NCBI GenBank assembly: GCA_002313335.1
Contig: DCBC01000173.1
Coordinates: 10,857 to 25,026, forward strand
Direction of reading: 5' to 3'
Source of the DNA: Porticoccaceae bacterium UBA1117
GTDB lineage: Bacteria > Pseudomonadota > Gammaproteobacteria > Pseudomonadales > Porticoccaceae
Length of the DNA: 14,170 bases
This document shows positions 1-6,958 of the stretch, piece after piece; the first letter of the stretch is position 1; every line of letters starts with the position of its first letter. The position numbers and the translations under genes are program-made. The notes below the pieces were generated by a model, which did no database searches, was not told where the DNA came from, and saw only the letters and a list, made by a program, of their open reading frames with translations.

Positions 1-932
1 ACTATTTTGTGGTTGAAGCGGATGAATATGATAGTGCGTTTTTTGATAAACGTTCTAAGTTTGTTCACTATTTTGCAAACACGCTCATTATTAATAATCT
101 CGAATTCGACCATGCTGATATCTTTGACGACTTAGCTGCGATACAGACCCAGTTCCATCATTTGGTGCGCACCGTGCCGAGTAACGGCAGTATTATTATT
201 CCCTCGGCTGAGAGCAATATTGATAAAGTAATAAAGCAGGGTTGCTGGAGTAATAAATATTCGTTTGGAAGCCAGGAAGGCGATCTGTGGCAGTTTAAGC
301 TGATCCAACGTGATGGTTCACAATTTGAAATTGTGCATTACCATGGAAATGGTCAGGAAAAAGAGCGGTCGCAAGTCGATTGGAATCAAACGGGAATGCA
401 TAATGTCAGCAATGGCTTGGCTGCAGTTATAGCGGCATATCAGGTCGGTATCAGTGTTTCACAAGCGTGCGATGCGCTGAGTGATTTTGTAGGCGTAAAA
501 CGGCGCATGGAAGTTGTTTATGCCAGTAAAGGTATTACCATATACGATGACTTTGCCCATCACCCAACAGCGATTAAAACCACCTTGGAGGGCCTGCGAG
601 CCAAAGTGGGCGATGCACCTATTTTAGCCATCATTGAACCTCGATCGGCAACTATGAAGATGGGAGTCCAGCAGGCGGCCTTAGCGAGCTCAGTAGGTAG
701 CGCTGATCGAGTGTTGTGGTATCAAAATAGCGAGGCTGATTGGGACATTAAAGGACTATCTAGTACCATAAAAATTCCCTCGAGAACCATTAGTGATTTG
801 GATAAACTGATCGATGCAACCGTTGATCTAGCCCATAGCAGTGTACATATTGTTATTATGAGTAACGGTGGTTTTGAGGGCTTTCATGGCAAGTTAATTA
901 ATGCGATCAAAAACCTTAGCTCTCTAGCATAA
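1..932 (+). CDS. mpl: UDP-N-acetylmuramate:L-Ala-gamma-D-Glu-meso-DAP ligase, 3' part
   Basis: Cytoplasmic Mur-ligase-family enzyme of peptidoglycan recycling. It joins recovered murein tripeptide to UDP-MurNAc using ATP. The gene is cut by the window edge: the frame is open from base 3 (Y-F-V-V-E-A-D-E-Y-D), and the GTG at 9 is an internal Val codon, so about 310 residues remain of a family length near 450-460. Missing are the N-terminal UDP-binding domain and the P-loop. Visible are the central-domain signature EADEYDSAFFDKRSKFVHY and NNLEFDHADIF, then the C-terminal domain with VGVKRRME and YDDFAHHPTAI, which are typical of Mpl rather than MurC. The stop TAA at 930-932 overlaps the end of the convergent dtd gene by 17 bases. 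The assignment is firm; no regulation can be seen because the 5' end is absent. Confidence 0.95.
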   Translation, partial: YFVVEADEYDSAFFDKRSKFVHYFANTLIINNLEFDHADIFDDLAAIQTQFHHLVRTVPSNGSIIIPSAESNIDKVIKQGCWSNKYSFGSQEGDLWQFKLIQRDGSQFEIVHYHGNGQEKERSQVDWNQTGMHNVSNGLAAVIAAYQVGISVSQACDALSDFVGVKRRMEVVYASKGITIYDDFAHHPTAIKTTLEGLRAKVGDAPILAIIEPRSATMKMGVQQAALASSVGSADRVLWYQNSEADWDIKGLSSTIKIPSRTISDLDKLIDATVDLAHSSVHIVIMSNGGFEGFHGKLINAIKNLSSLA

Positions 933-1353
933 ATGTGACGGGGCCATCATTGCACAGGGATACTTGCATATGCGCACCAAATCGTCCGCTCTGGACGGCG
1001 GTATGATGGCTACATGCTTGTGACAAGAAATAGTCATAAAGCTGCTCTGCAAGCTCCGGCGGTGCGGCGGAAGAGAAGCTCGGTCTGAGTCCTTTTTTAG
1101 TGTCTGCAGCCAAAGTGAATTGGGGTACTACCAGCAGTCCACCACTGACATCCGATAATGATAAATTCATTTTCCCAGCATCGTCAGAAAATATACGATA
1201 GTTCAAAATCTTTTTTAACAGTCTATCGGCCTCTAAAGGACCATCCGCTTTCTGCACACCTAGAAGTAAAAGCATACCTTGATTTATTTCACCTATAACA
1301 CCTTGATCGACAGCCACTGAAGCGGCAGACACTCTTTGAACGAGACCAAGCAC
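916..1353 (-). CDS. dtd: D-aminoacyl-tRNA deacylase
   Basis: Homodimeric cytoplasmic proofreading enzyme that hydrolyses D-aminoacyl-tRNAs such as D-Tyr-tRNA and so keeps D-amino acids out of translation. At 145 aa it has the full family length. Visible motifs are PQFTLAADT (residues 77-85, containing the active-site Thr) and NDGPVTF (135-141), the cross-subunit Gly-cis-Pro region, with RFGAHMQVSL just before it. Residue 77 is Pro where E. coli has Ser in the SQFTL motif. The start is GTG (1351-1353), supported by an AGGAG Shine-Dalgarno on the minus strand at 1361-1365, seven bases away. The pip stop codon lies inside that spacer, with only four bases between the genes, so pip and dtd are almost certainly one operon with coupled translation. 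The 3' end overlaps mpl by 17 bases. Confidence 0.95.
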   Translation of the reverse strand: MLGLVQRVSAASVAVDQGVIGEINQGMLLLLGVQKADGPLEADRLLKKILNYRIFSDDAGKMNLSLSDVSGGLLVVPQFTLAADTKKGLRPSFSSAAPPELAEQLYDYFLSQACSHHTAVQSGRFGAHMQVSLCNDGPVTFMLES

Positions 1354-1357
1354 GGGC

Positions 1358-2317
1358 TTACTCCTGGCTACTTAAATGGTGCGCTAGACGCTCAGTCGCT
1401 CTGATGAGAGCATCCAGGGTTCCAGGTTCACTCGAGGAATGTCCTGCATCAGGAATGATTTCTAACCTTGCTTCGGGCCATGCGTCGCTTAATGCAAATG
1501 CTTGATTCACTGGGCACACCATGTCATAGCGGCCGTGAACAATCGTTGCTGGAATATCTTTTAACTTATGCGCGTTATTGATAATTTGGTTGGGCTGTAA
1601 AAAGGCCTTATTAATAAAATAGTGAGCCTCAATTCTGGCCATTGCTGTTGCTAAGTGAGGGTTGGCAAAATGCGCAACAAAGTCTTCATCAGGATGAAGT
1701 GTGGCACAGCGACCTTCCAAAATTGACCATGCCTTGGCTGCGGCCATCCGCTCTAGTTCGTTATCGCCAGTGAGTCTTCGATAAAAGGCGCCTAGTAGAT
1801 CACCGCGTTCGGCTTCGGGAATAACCTGCACATAGTCTTTCCAATAGTCAGGAAAGATATGCTTAACACCACTCTGATAGAACCAAGTAATATCCTCATC
1901 GCGGCATAAGAAAATACCACGCAGAACTAACCCCAAGACTAATTCTGGGTACGTCTGCGCATATACAAGACCCAAGGTAGACCCCCAAGAGCCGCCAAAT
2001 ATAACCCAGCGCTCTATGCCCAGTGTATGGCGTATTATCTCTATATCAGCAATTAAGGCGTCAGTATTATTATCATCTAGTAAGGCGTGAGGGGTTGATT
2101 GGCCTGAACCTCGTTGATCAAATAGAATAATCCGATATTTGTCGGGGTCAAAGAAGCAACGGTCGGAAGAGCGAGTCCCTCCGCCTGGGCCGCCATGCAC
2201 AAATAAAACAGGAATGCCGTCAGGGTTTCCTGATTCCTCAACATGGAGTATGTGAGGTGGAGAGACCGCGATCGTTTGTGTATGGTATGGACGTATCGCT
2301 GGGAACGCTTTTTTCAT
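1358..2317 (-). CDS. pip: Prolyl aminopeptidase (proline iminopeptidase)
   Basis: Cytoplasmic alpha/beta-hydrolase (peptidase family S33) that removes N-terminal proline from peptides. At 319 aa it is complete for the family. The oxyanion-hole motif HGGPGGG is at residues 41-47, the nucleophile elbow GGSWGS at 108-113 (Ser110), the acid is probably Asp265 in HGRYDMVCP, and the catalytic His is His293 in DAGHSSSEPG. The N-terminus (RPYHTQTIAVSPPHILHVEESGNP) also matches prolyl aminopeptidases. The start ATG at 2315-2317 has only a weak Shine-Dalgarno. The gene is first in a two-gene operon with dtd and divergent from tag across about 120 bases, where I see no convincing promoter. The family is certain; the exact peptide preference is inferred from it. 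Confidence 0.93.
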   Translation of the reverse strand: MKKAFPAIRPYHTQTIAVSPPHILHVEESGNPDGIPVLFVHGGPGGGTRSSDRCFFDPDKYRIILFDQRGSGQSTPHALLDDNNTDALIADIEIIRHTLGIERWVIFGGSWGSTLGLVYAQTYPELVLGLVLRGIFLCRDEDITWFYQSGVKHIFPDYWKDYVQVIPEAERGDLLGAFYRRLTGDNELERMAAAKAWSILEGRCATLHPDEDFVAHFANPHLATAMARIEAHYFINKAFLQPNQIINNAHKLKDIPATIVHGRYDMVCPVNQAFALSDAWPEARLEIIPDAGHSSSEPGTLDALIRATERLAHHLSSQE

Positions 2318-2440
2318 TTGCTGAGTGCTCTTGGGTTATTGTCTAATGTTAGTTGAATGCCGCCAATATAGACAAAAATTAGTCATGACTCTACTCTAAC
2401 AGCATAAGATTTAATGTTTAAGGTGATCAAGGATTTAATA

Positions 2441-3010
2441 ATGGTTGAGTTACTTAGGTGTGATTGGTGTGGCGGAGACCCATTGTATCGCGAATATCAT
2501 GATCATGAATGGGGTGTCCCATGTCGAGATGATACTAAGTTATTTGAATTTTTGATCTTAGAGGGTGCTCAGGCCGGATTATCTTGGCTGACAATATTAA
2601 AGCGTCGAGAGCATTATCAGAGTGCATTTGTTGGTTTCCAAGTAGATAAGGTTGCGGCGTTTGGTCCTGCAGATGTAGAGCGACTTATGCGGGATAAAGG
2701 GATTGTTCGAAACCGGCTAAAAATTGAAAGTGCGATTTCTAATGCACGTCACTATCAGCTAATCCAGGCCGAATACGGCAGCTTTAGTAAGTATATTTGG
2801 GGTTTTGTTGGTAATAGCCCGGTTATTAATCATTGGTCCAGCCAAGATAGTGTTCCAGCTACCACCATAGTTTCAGACCGCATAAGTGGCGAAATGAAGA
2901 AGCGTGGGTTTCGATTTTTTGGAAGTACCATTTGCTATGCCTACATGCAGGCCATGGGGTTGGTAAATGATCATTGCAAAGGCTGCTTTAAATACATACA
3001 GCAGGTTTAG
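2441..3010 (+). CDS. tag: DNA-3-methyladenine glycosylase I
   Basis: Base-excision repair glycosylase that removes 3-methyladenine from alkylated DNA. From the ATG at 2441 it has 189 residues, close to E. coli Tag (187). The family zinc site is present: Cys7 and His20 near the N-terminus (CDWCGGDPLYREYHDHEWGVP region) and His178 and Cys182 near the C-terminus (NDHCKGC). The substrate-pocket region LEGAQAGLSWLTILKRRE starts at about residue 40, with Glu41 corresponding to the conserved acid. I prefer ATG 2441 over the in-frame ATG at 2414 because AAGGA (2429-2433) lies seven bases before it, while 2414 has no good ribosome site and would add nine atypical residues. Its stop TAG overlaps the stop of the convergent GGDEF gene. 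No SOS (LexA) box was seen. Confidence 0.94.
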   Translation: MVELLRCDWCGGDPLYREYHDHEWGVPCRDDTKLFEFLILEGAQAGLSWLTILKRREHYQSAFVGFQVDKVAAFGPADVERLMRDKGIVRNRLKIESAISNARHYQLIQAEYGSFSKYIWGFVGNSPVINHWSSQDSVPATTIVSDRISGEMKKRGFRFFGSTICYAYMQAMGLVNDHCKGCFKYIQQV

Positions 3011-4038
3011 CCCATTACAACGTTATTGCCGCCGGTATTTTTAGCCTGATATAGACTATTTTCAGCATGCAAAAGAAGATCATCTGGGTCATGGTATTTT
3101 GCACTTGAAACCAGTCCTAGGCTAAATGACAACGTCAGAGTATCGCCTTGTATTTTTAGCTTTAAGCGGCTAATTCTTTCACGCAACACTTCAGCCATTA
3201 GTAACGTTGCCTCGGTATCATCATGAGGAATGATTATGATGAAGGCGTTTCCGTCCCAGCGGCCAAACACGCACTCATCGCCAAGGGTTTTTTTAAGTAA
3301 TGCACTTACTGAGCTTAAGACACTATCACCGGCAGAATGGCCATATCGTTCGTTTATGGACCTAAAATTATCTAGGTCTGCGATTATCACTGAGAAAGCG
3401 CTGGTTAGCGTTTCAGTGATTAAAAACCTATCGCGCAAACATGACTCAATATAACGTCTCGTTTTCAACCCTGTAAGAACATCTTCAGCTTTAATTTTGA
3501 TCACTAAGGAGGAAAGATCCTCAATCTTTGCTAGCGATTTAATTCTAAATTTACTGGCACTAAAGGTAATTATTCCAACCACCAGAGTCGTAAACAAGAA
3601 CTGCAGTATGGTCGATACAGAGGGGGTGTCTGAGTGGTCAATTGATGCTTTTTGAAAGAGCACTAGTGCGGCTGCTCCAAAAAGAGTGGCAAAGAGATAC
3701 AGATTTTTGGGGTAATGGCAAAGGACAATCAATATCGGAAGTGCGGTTACGCACCAAATCAATGAGGACGGATCAAGGATAATCAAAATCGCGTAAATAA
3801 ATCCGATCACCAGTGTTACTAAGAGAAGCGCGTTGGCAAGATATCGTGACTCGAACACTTTGTAGATAACGAAGCTAATAATTATTGCAGTACCAAGACC
3901 CATGTAAAAAAGCATTGATGGCATTTCTTGACGGTAGTAGGAAAAGCATGCGAAACAGCACACGATTGCACCTTGTACAAACAGGGCAAAGGGCAAAAAA
4001 TCTTGATCGGGAACCGTAGTGGAGGTGTTGAACTTCAT
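3007..4038 (-). CDS. Membrane protein with degenerate GGDEF domain
   Basis: A 343-aa protein with a hydrophobic N-terminal half (about residues 15-165, perhaps six or seven membrane segments) followed by a cytoplasmic GGDEF-type domain (about 185-343). The fold signatures are present: DVLTGLKTRRYIE (186-198), DLDNFRSINERYGHSAGD (221-238) and the C-terminal AENSLYQAKNTGGNN. However, the signature loop that should read GG(D/E)EF reads DGNAF (262-266, in GRWDGNAFIIIIP), so a metal ligand and catalytic residues are lost, and no RxxD inhibitory site precedes it. Synthesis of cyclic di-GMP is therefore unlikely; a GTP-binding sensor or interaction role is possible. The membrane region matches no sensor domain I can name. 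It lies 83 bases after typA on the same strand and may or may not be cotranscribed. Its start ATG has a weak ribosome site. Confidence 0.85.
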   Translation of the reverse strand: MKFNTSTTVPDQDFLPFALFVQGAIVCCFACFSYYRQEMPSMLFYMGLGTAIIISFVIYKVFESRYLANALLLVTLVIGFIYAILIILDPSSLIWCVTALPILIVLCHYPKNLYLFATLFGAAALVLFQKASIDHSDTPSVSTILQFLFTTLVVGIITFSASKFRIKSLAKIEDLSSLVIKIKAEDVLTGLKTRRYIESCLRDRFLITETLTSAFSVIIADLDNFRSINERYGHSAGDSVLSSVSALLKKTLGDECVFGRWDGNAFIIIIPHDDTEATLLMAEVLRERISRLKLKIQGDTLTLSFSLGLVSSAKYHDPDDLLLHAENSLYQAKNTGGNNVVMG

Positions 4039-4121
4039 TCAGTGCTACCAGCATAGATCTTATTAACGGACCTCTAGACTATAGCACCGAATGAAAATTA
4101 TTCATTATTTAAAGTTTAAAA

Positions 4122-5933
4122 CTACCTTGAATTACGCTTTCTCTGTACTTCTGTTAGTAATTTCTTGCGTAATCGTATACTACTTGGAGTCACTTCGACT
4201 AATTCATCGTCTTCAATAAATTCAAGAGCTTGCTCTAATGTGTGCTTGATAGGGGGGACTAGTGTCAGGGCTTCATCTGTTCCTGATGCACGCACATTGG
4301 TCAGCTGCTTGCCTTTAATAGGATTCACTACCAGATCATTGGATCGTGAGTGTATGCCAACAATTTCCCCTTCATAAACGTCGATCGCATGCCCTAAGAA
4401 CAGTCGGCCTCGTGCTTGGATATTAAACAGCGCAAAGGCTGCAGTTTTGCCTTTAACCATACTTACCAGTGCGCCATTTTTACGCGAAAACTTTTCGCCC
4501 TCTTTCGCAGGTGCGTAACGATCAAAAATACTGGTCATAATGCCCGATCCGGATGTGAGCGTTAAGAATGCTCCTCGGAAACCAATTAACCCGCGTGATG
4601 GCATTGAGAACTCCAATCGCACGCGTCCTTTACCGTCTGGCTCCATATTGGTTAACTCCGCTTTACGCATGCCGAGTTCTTCCATTACAGATCCTTGATG
4701 CTTGTCCTCAACATCAATTACCACATGCTCAAACGGCTCATGCACAGCGCCATCAACTATCTTTTGGACCACCTCAGGGCGAGAAACACCCATTTCAAAG
4801 CCTTCACGACGCATAGTTTCGATAAGCACTGACAAATGAAGCTCACCACGGCCTGAAACAACGAACTTATCAGGTGTATCTCCGGCCTTTACTCGCAGAG
4901 CTACGTTATGAATCAGTTCTTGGGCAAGACGATCCTTGATGTTACGCGTGGTGACATATTTTCCCTCAAGACCTGCAAAAGGCGAATCGTTGACAATAAA
5001 GGTCATACTAACGGTCGGCTCGTCAACGCTGAGAGCTGGCAATGCTTCGATATGCTCAGGATCACAAAGAGTGTCTGAAATACCTAGCCCGTCAATGCCA
5101 TTGATACAAACAATATCGCCTGCCTCGGCCAGGTCGGTTTCTATCTGTTCAAGCCCTAAATAACCCTTCACATTGAGTACTTTACCCTTGCGTTGCTCGC
5201 CACAAGCACTCTTAACGATTACTTGCTGCCCCGGCTTAAGAGTACCTCGTGTTATTTTGCCCACGCCAATAACACCAACATAGCTGTCATAAGCCAAGGC
5301 TGATATTTGCATTTGGAAGGGCCCAGTCTCATCAACATCAGGAGCGGGTACATCAGCTACGATCATCTCGTACAGCGGCGTCATGTCTTCGGCCATGTCT
5401 GTGTGATCTCGTCCAGCAATACCATTGATAGCTGAGGTAAAAATTACTGGAAAATCGAGTTGTTCATCGGTTGCGCCAAGATTATCAAACAGATCAAAAA
5501 CTTGATCCATTACCCAGTCTGGACGCGCGCCAGGCCGGTCAATTTTATTAATAACAACAATTGGACGAAGGCCTTGCTCAAATGCTTTGGAAGTCACGAA
5601 TCTTGTCTGAGGCATGGGGCCATCAACCGCATCCACAAGGAGTAATACCGAGTCGACCATCGACAAAACACGCTCAACCTCGCCGCCAAAATCAGCGTGA
5701 CCTGGGGTATCTACGATATTAATACGGTAATCATTCCAGTTGATTGCTGTGTTTTTAGCAAGAATAGTGATCCCACGCTCTTTTTCTTGATCATTGGAAT
5801 CCATCAGTCGCTCTGAACCAACATCTTTCCGATCTAAAGTTCCCGACTGACTCAACAGCTTATCGACCAGAGTGGTTTTTCCGTGATCAACGTGAGCGAT
5901 GATCGCTATGTTACGCAAGTTCTTTATTGACAT
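4122..5933 (-). CDS. typA: Translational GTPase TypA/BipA
   Basis: Ribosome-associated GTPase of the EF-G/LepA class, involved in 50S subunit assembly and in growth under cold and other stress. At 603 aa it has standard length. GTPase motifs are AHVDHGKT (13-20), the switch I RGITI (53-57), DTPGH (75-79) and NKID (129-132), followed by EF-G-like domains and the TypA-specific C-terminal domain (for example [19 protein letters not shown] and [11 protein letters not shown]). The start ATG at 5931-5933 gives the usual N-terminus ([17 protein letters not shown]); there is little Shine-Dalgarno in front of it. A TATAAT on the minus strand lies about 33 bases upstream. It is placed next to a thiI-like gene and glnA, as I recall for Pseudomonas, which supports orthology. 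Confidence 0.97.
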   Translation of the reverse strand: MSIKNLRNIAIIAHVDHGKTTLVDKLLSQSGTLDRKDVGSERLMDSNDQEKERGITILAKNTAINWNDYRINIVDTPGHADFGGEVERVLSMVDSVLLLVDAVDGPMPQTRFVTSKAFEQGLRPIVVINKIDRPGARPDWVMDQVFDLFDNLGATDEQLDFPVIFTSAINGIAGRDHTDMAEDMTPLYEMIVADVPAPDVDETGPFQMQISALAYDSYVGVIGVGKITRGTLKPGQQVIVKSACGEQRKGKVLNVKGYLGLEQIETDLAEAGDIVCINGIDGLGISDTLCDPEHIEALPALSVDEPTVSMTFIVNDSPFAGLEGKYVTTRNIKDRLAQELIHNVALRVKAGDTPDKFVVSGRGELHLSVLIETMRREGFEMGVSRPEVVQKIVDGAVHEPFEHVVIDVEDKHQGSVMEELGMRKAELTNMEPDGKGRVRLEFSMPSRGLIGFRGAFLTLTSGSGIMTSIFDRYAPAKEGEKFSRKNGALVSMVKGKTAAFALFNIQARGRLFLGHAIDVYEGEIVGIHSRSNDLVVNPIKGKQLTNVRASGTDEALTLVPPIKHTLEQALEFIEDDELVEVTPSSIRLRKKLLTEVQRKRNSR

Positions 5934-5965
5934 GATATGTACCGCATGGGCCCCAAAAGGTCGCG

Positions 5966-5971
5966 ATTATA
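5966..5971 (-). promoter_or_regulatory. Putative -10 element of typA
   Basis: A perfect TATAAT on the minus strand would start transcription near 5959, about 25 bases before the typA ATG. The -35 at the right distance (ATAGCA, 5989-5994) is poor, so this is a tentative call. Confidence 0.35.
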
Positions 5972-6061
5972 ATGGAAATTTCAAAAACTGCTATGGATCA
6001 TTTCAGTCAGCGCACAATAGATGATAATTTTGGCGGCAGATATCGGTGAAGAAAATTTTAG

Positions 6062-6367
6062 CTAATGGCCTGAATAGGCCAGTATACCTACGTTATGAAA
6101 CCCCCCGTCACGTAAAATGGCTGCATGTAATCTGCTCATAACACCTTTTTCGCAGTAGATCAAATAACTTGCCTGAGGGTCTAAATTGAGCGATTTTTCA
6201 GTCAAACTAAAAAATGGAATGCATTTTACTTCATTATTTGGATGGCATTTGAGCGGCATTTCGGCAACTTCCGCAGGATGTCGGACGTCAATAATAATGT
6301 CATGCGGCTTTGGAATAGAGGTCAATGTAGTATGATTCTGACGAGATTTCGTGTTGGAGTTTGCCAT
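6062..6367 (-). CDS. Stand-alone ThiI-type rhodanese domain (remnant of thiI)
   Basis: A 101-aa protein that aligns only with the C-terminal rhodanese domain of ThiI. IIIDVRHPAEVAEMPLK (24-40) matches the DIRSxxExxxxPL start of that domain, and YLIYCEKGVMSRLHAAIL (68-85) matches the ThiI C-(D/E)-(R/K)-GVMSRL active loop, with the persulfide Cys at residue 72. ThiI is normally about 480 aa: a ferredoxin-like/THUMP part and an ATP-pyrophosphatase part make 4-thiouridine in tRNA, and the rhodanese domain feeds thiazole synthesis. Here the frame is closed by a stop about 18 codons upstream, and the next several hundred bases hold the glnII control region, so those domains are absent. The slot between typA and glnA is where Pseudomonas thiI lies. 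The ATG has GAGG only about two bases away, a poor ribosome site. It could be a functional reduced gene or decay; the intact fold and Cys favour function. Confidence 0.75.
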   Translation of the reverse strand: MANSNTKSRQNHTTLTSIPKPHDIIIDVRHPAEVAEMPLKCHPNNEVKCIPFFSLTEKSLNLDPQASYLIYCEKGVMSRLHAAILRDGGFHNVGILAYSGH

Positions 6368-6511
6368 ACCCTCATTACCGATGTAGTTTCCAGCGCTAAG
6401 TTTAGCAATAAAAACCGATTAAAAGCTTAAAATGTGAGTTGAGCGCTGAGCCTCCCATTTGCAGATCTTTGAAGCTTCGGCAATCCAATCTTAGGGAACT
6501 ATTTGTTAGCC

Positions 6512-6539
6512 CTTACAATTACAGGATTGCTTATATAAT
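6512..6539 (+). promoter_or_regulatory. Possible sigma70 promoter upstream of glnII
   Basis: TATAAT at 6534-6539 is preceded by CTTACA at 6512-6517 with a 16-base spacer (4 of 6 matches to the -35). It would start near 6546, upstream of the NtrC sites, recalling the weak sigma70 glnAp1 of E. coli that NtrC represses. It is speculative. Confidence 0.35.
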
Positions 6540-6593
6540 GCATTTACACAGGGTAGGTCGTTGTTAGTAAAACTTTACAGTTACCACTTCGTG

Positions 6594-6610
6594 AGCACTA
6601 TTTTGGTGCT
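6594..6610. promoter_or_regulatory. NtrC binding site 1 (glnII enhancer)
   Basis: AGCACTATTTTGGTGCT is a 17-base palindrome of the form GCACYA-N3-TGGTGC, nearly identical to the NtrC sites at E. coli glnA. Its centre lies about 170 bases before the predicted sigma54 start and 30 bases from site 2, so both face the same side of the helix. Confidence 0.85.
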
Positions 6611-6623
6611 AATGAGATTTTTA

Positions 6624-6640
6624 CGCACCTAATTGGTGCT
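6624..6640. promoter_or_regulatory. NtrC binding site 2 (glnII enhancer)
   Basis: CGCACCTAATTGGTGCT has one full TGGTGC half-site and one with a single mismatch (GCACCT) around the standard N3 centre. It lies three helical turns from site 1 and about 140 bases before the predicted start site, a typical arrangement for cooperative NtrC binding and looping. Confidence 0.8.
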
Positions 6641-6745
6641 TTTCGGAATCAAGCATGGTGTATATTCAACGAATTCATTTGATACAAGAACGTAAAAGCC
6701 TTTATTCTTAAGCCTTGGTGAGTCCAGCGGATAACATTGCTTCTT

Positions 6746-6761
6746 TGGCACGGCAATTGCA
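6746..6761 (+). promoter_or_regulatory. Sigma54 promoter of glnII
   Basis: TGGCACG-GCAA-TTGCA matches the sigma54 (RpoN) consensus TGGCACG-N4-TTGCW at every defined position, with GG and GC exactly 12 bases apart. Transcription should begin near 6772, giving a leader of about 187 bases before the GSII start. With two NtrC sites upstream, this is the nitrogen-regulated promoter of the gene. Confidence 0.9.
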
Positions 6762-6852
6762 CATTTCGGAGTAGTGAAATATAAAAATCCTATGATCGGC
6801 CTTTTGCTACTAAACATTTTACCGGTAATGAAGAAAACCACGGGTTGACCTT

Positions 6853-6881
6853 TTGAGGTGGCACGGTTCGAACTACCTCAA
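6853..6881 (+). repeat. Inverted repeat in the glnII leader
   Basis: TTGAGGT (6853-6859) and ACCTCAA (6875-6881) can form a seven-pair stem around a 15-base loop that contains the self-complementary GTTCGAAC (6866-6873). It lies about 77 bases before the start codon, inside the transcript predicted from the sigma54 promoter. There is no T-run, so it is not a classical terminator. A function is not established. Confidence 0.4.
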
Positions 6882-6958
6882 TAAAAGTGTCGAGACAAAA
6901 AACGTTCGAAGCTATTGATCAAAATTACAGAACTAATCTAAATGGAGATTCATCAAAA

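Noticed and set aside
1378..1383. NtrC half-site-like TGGTGC in the pip coding end
   Set aside because: It is inside a gene and unpaired, with no sigma54 promoter nearby.
3230..3454. 74-residue plus-strand frame within the GGDEF gene
   Set aside because: It is antisense to conserved GGDEF-domain codons and has no domain of its own.
4090..4106. Hairpin AATGAA/TTCATT after typA as terminator
   Set aside because: It is a six-pair AT-only stem without a clear T-run, too weak to call.
6629..6841. 70-residue open frame on the minus strand upstream of glnII
   Set aside because: It runs across the NtrC site 2 and the perfect sigma54 promoter, has no recognisable domain or ribosome site, and does not resemble the missing ThiI domains.
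6859..6874. Second sigma54-like promoter (TGGCACG) close to glnII
   Set aside because: The bases where the -12 TTGC should be read GAACT, so the GC dinucleotide is absent.
6860..6880. tRNA-like T-arm (GGTTCGAAC)
   Set aside because: The flanking bases do not form a T-stem, and no acceptor, D-arm or anticodon arm can be drawn around it.
6887..6958. N-terminal extension of glutamine synthetase from GTG 6887
   Set aside because: There is no ribosome site before the GTG, the 24 extra residues do not match GSII, and ATG 6959 has GGAGA and the family N-terminus.
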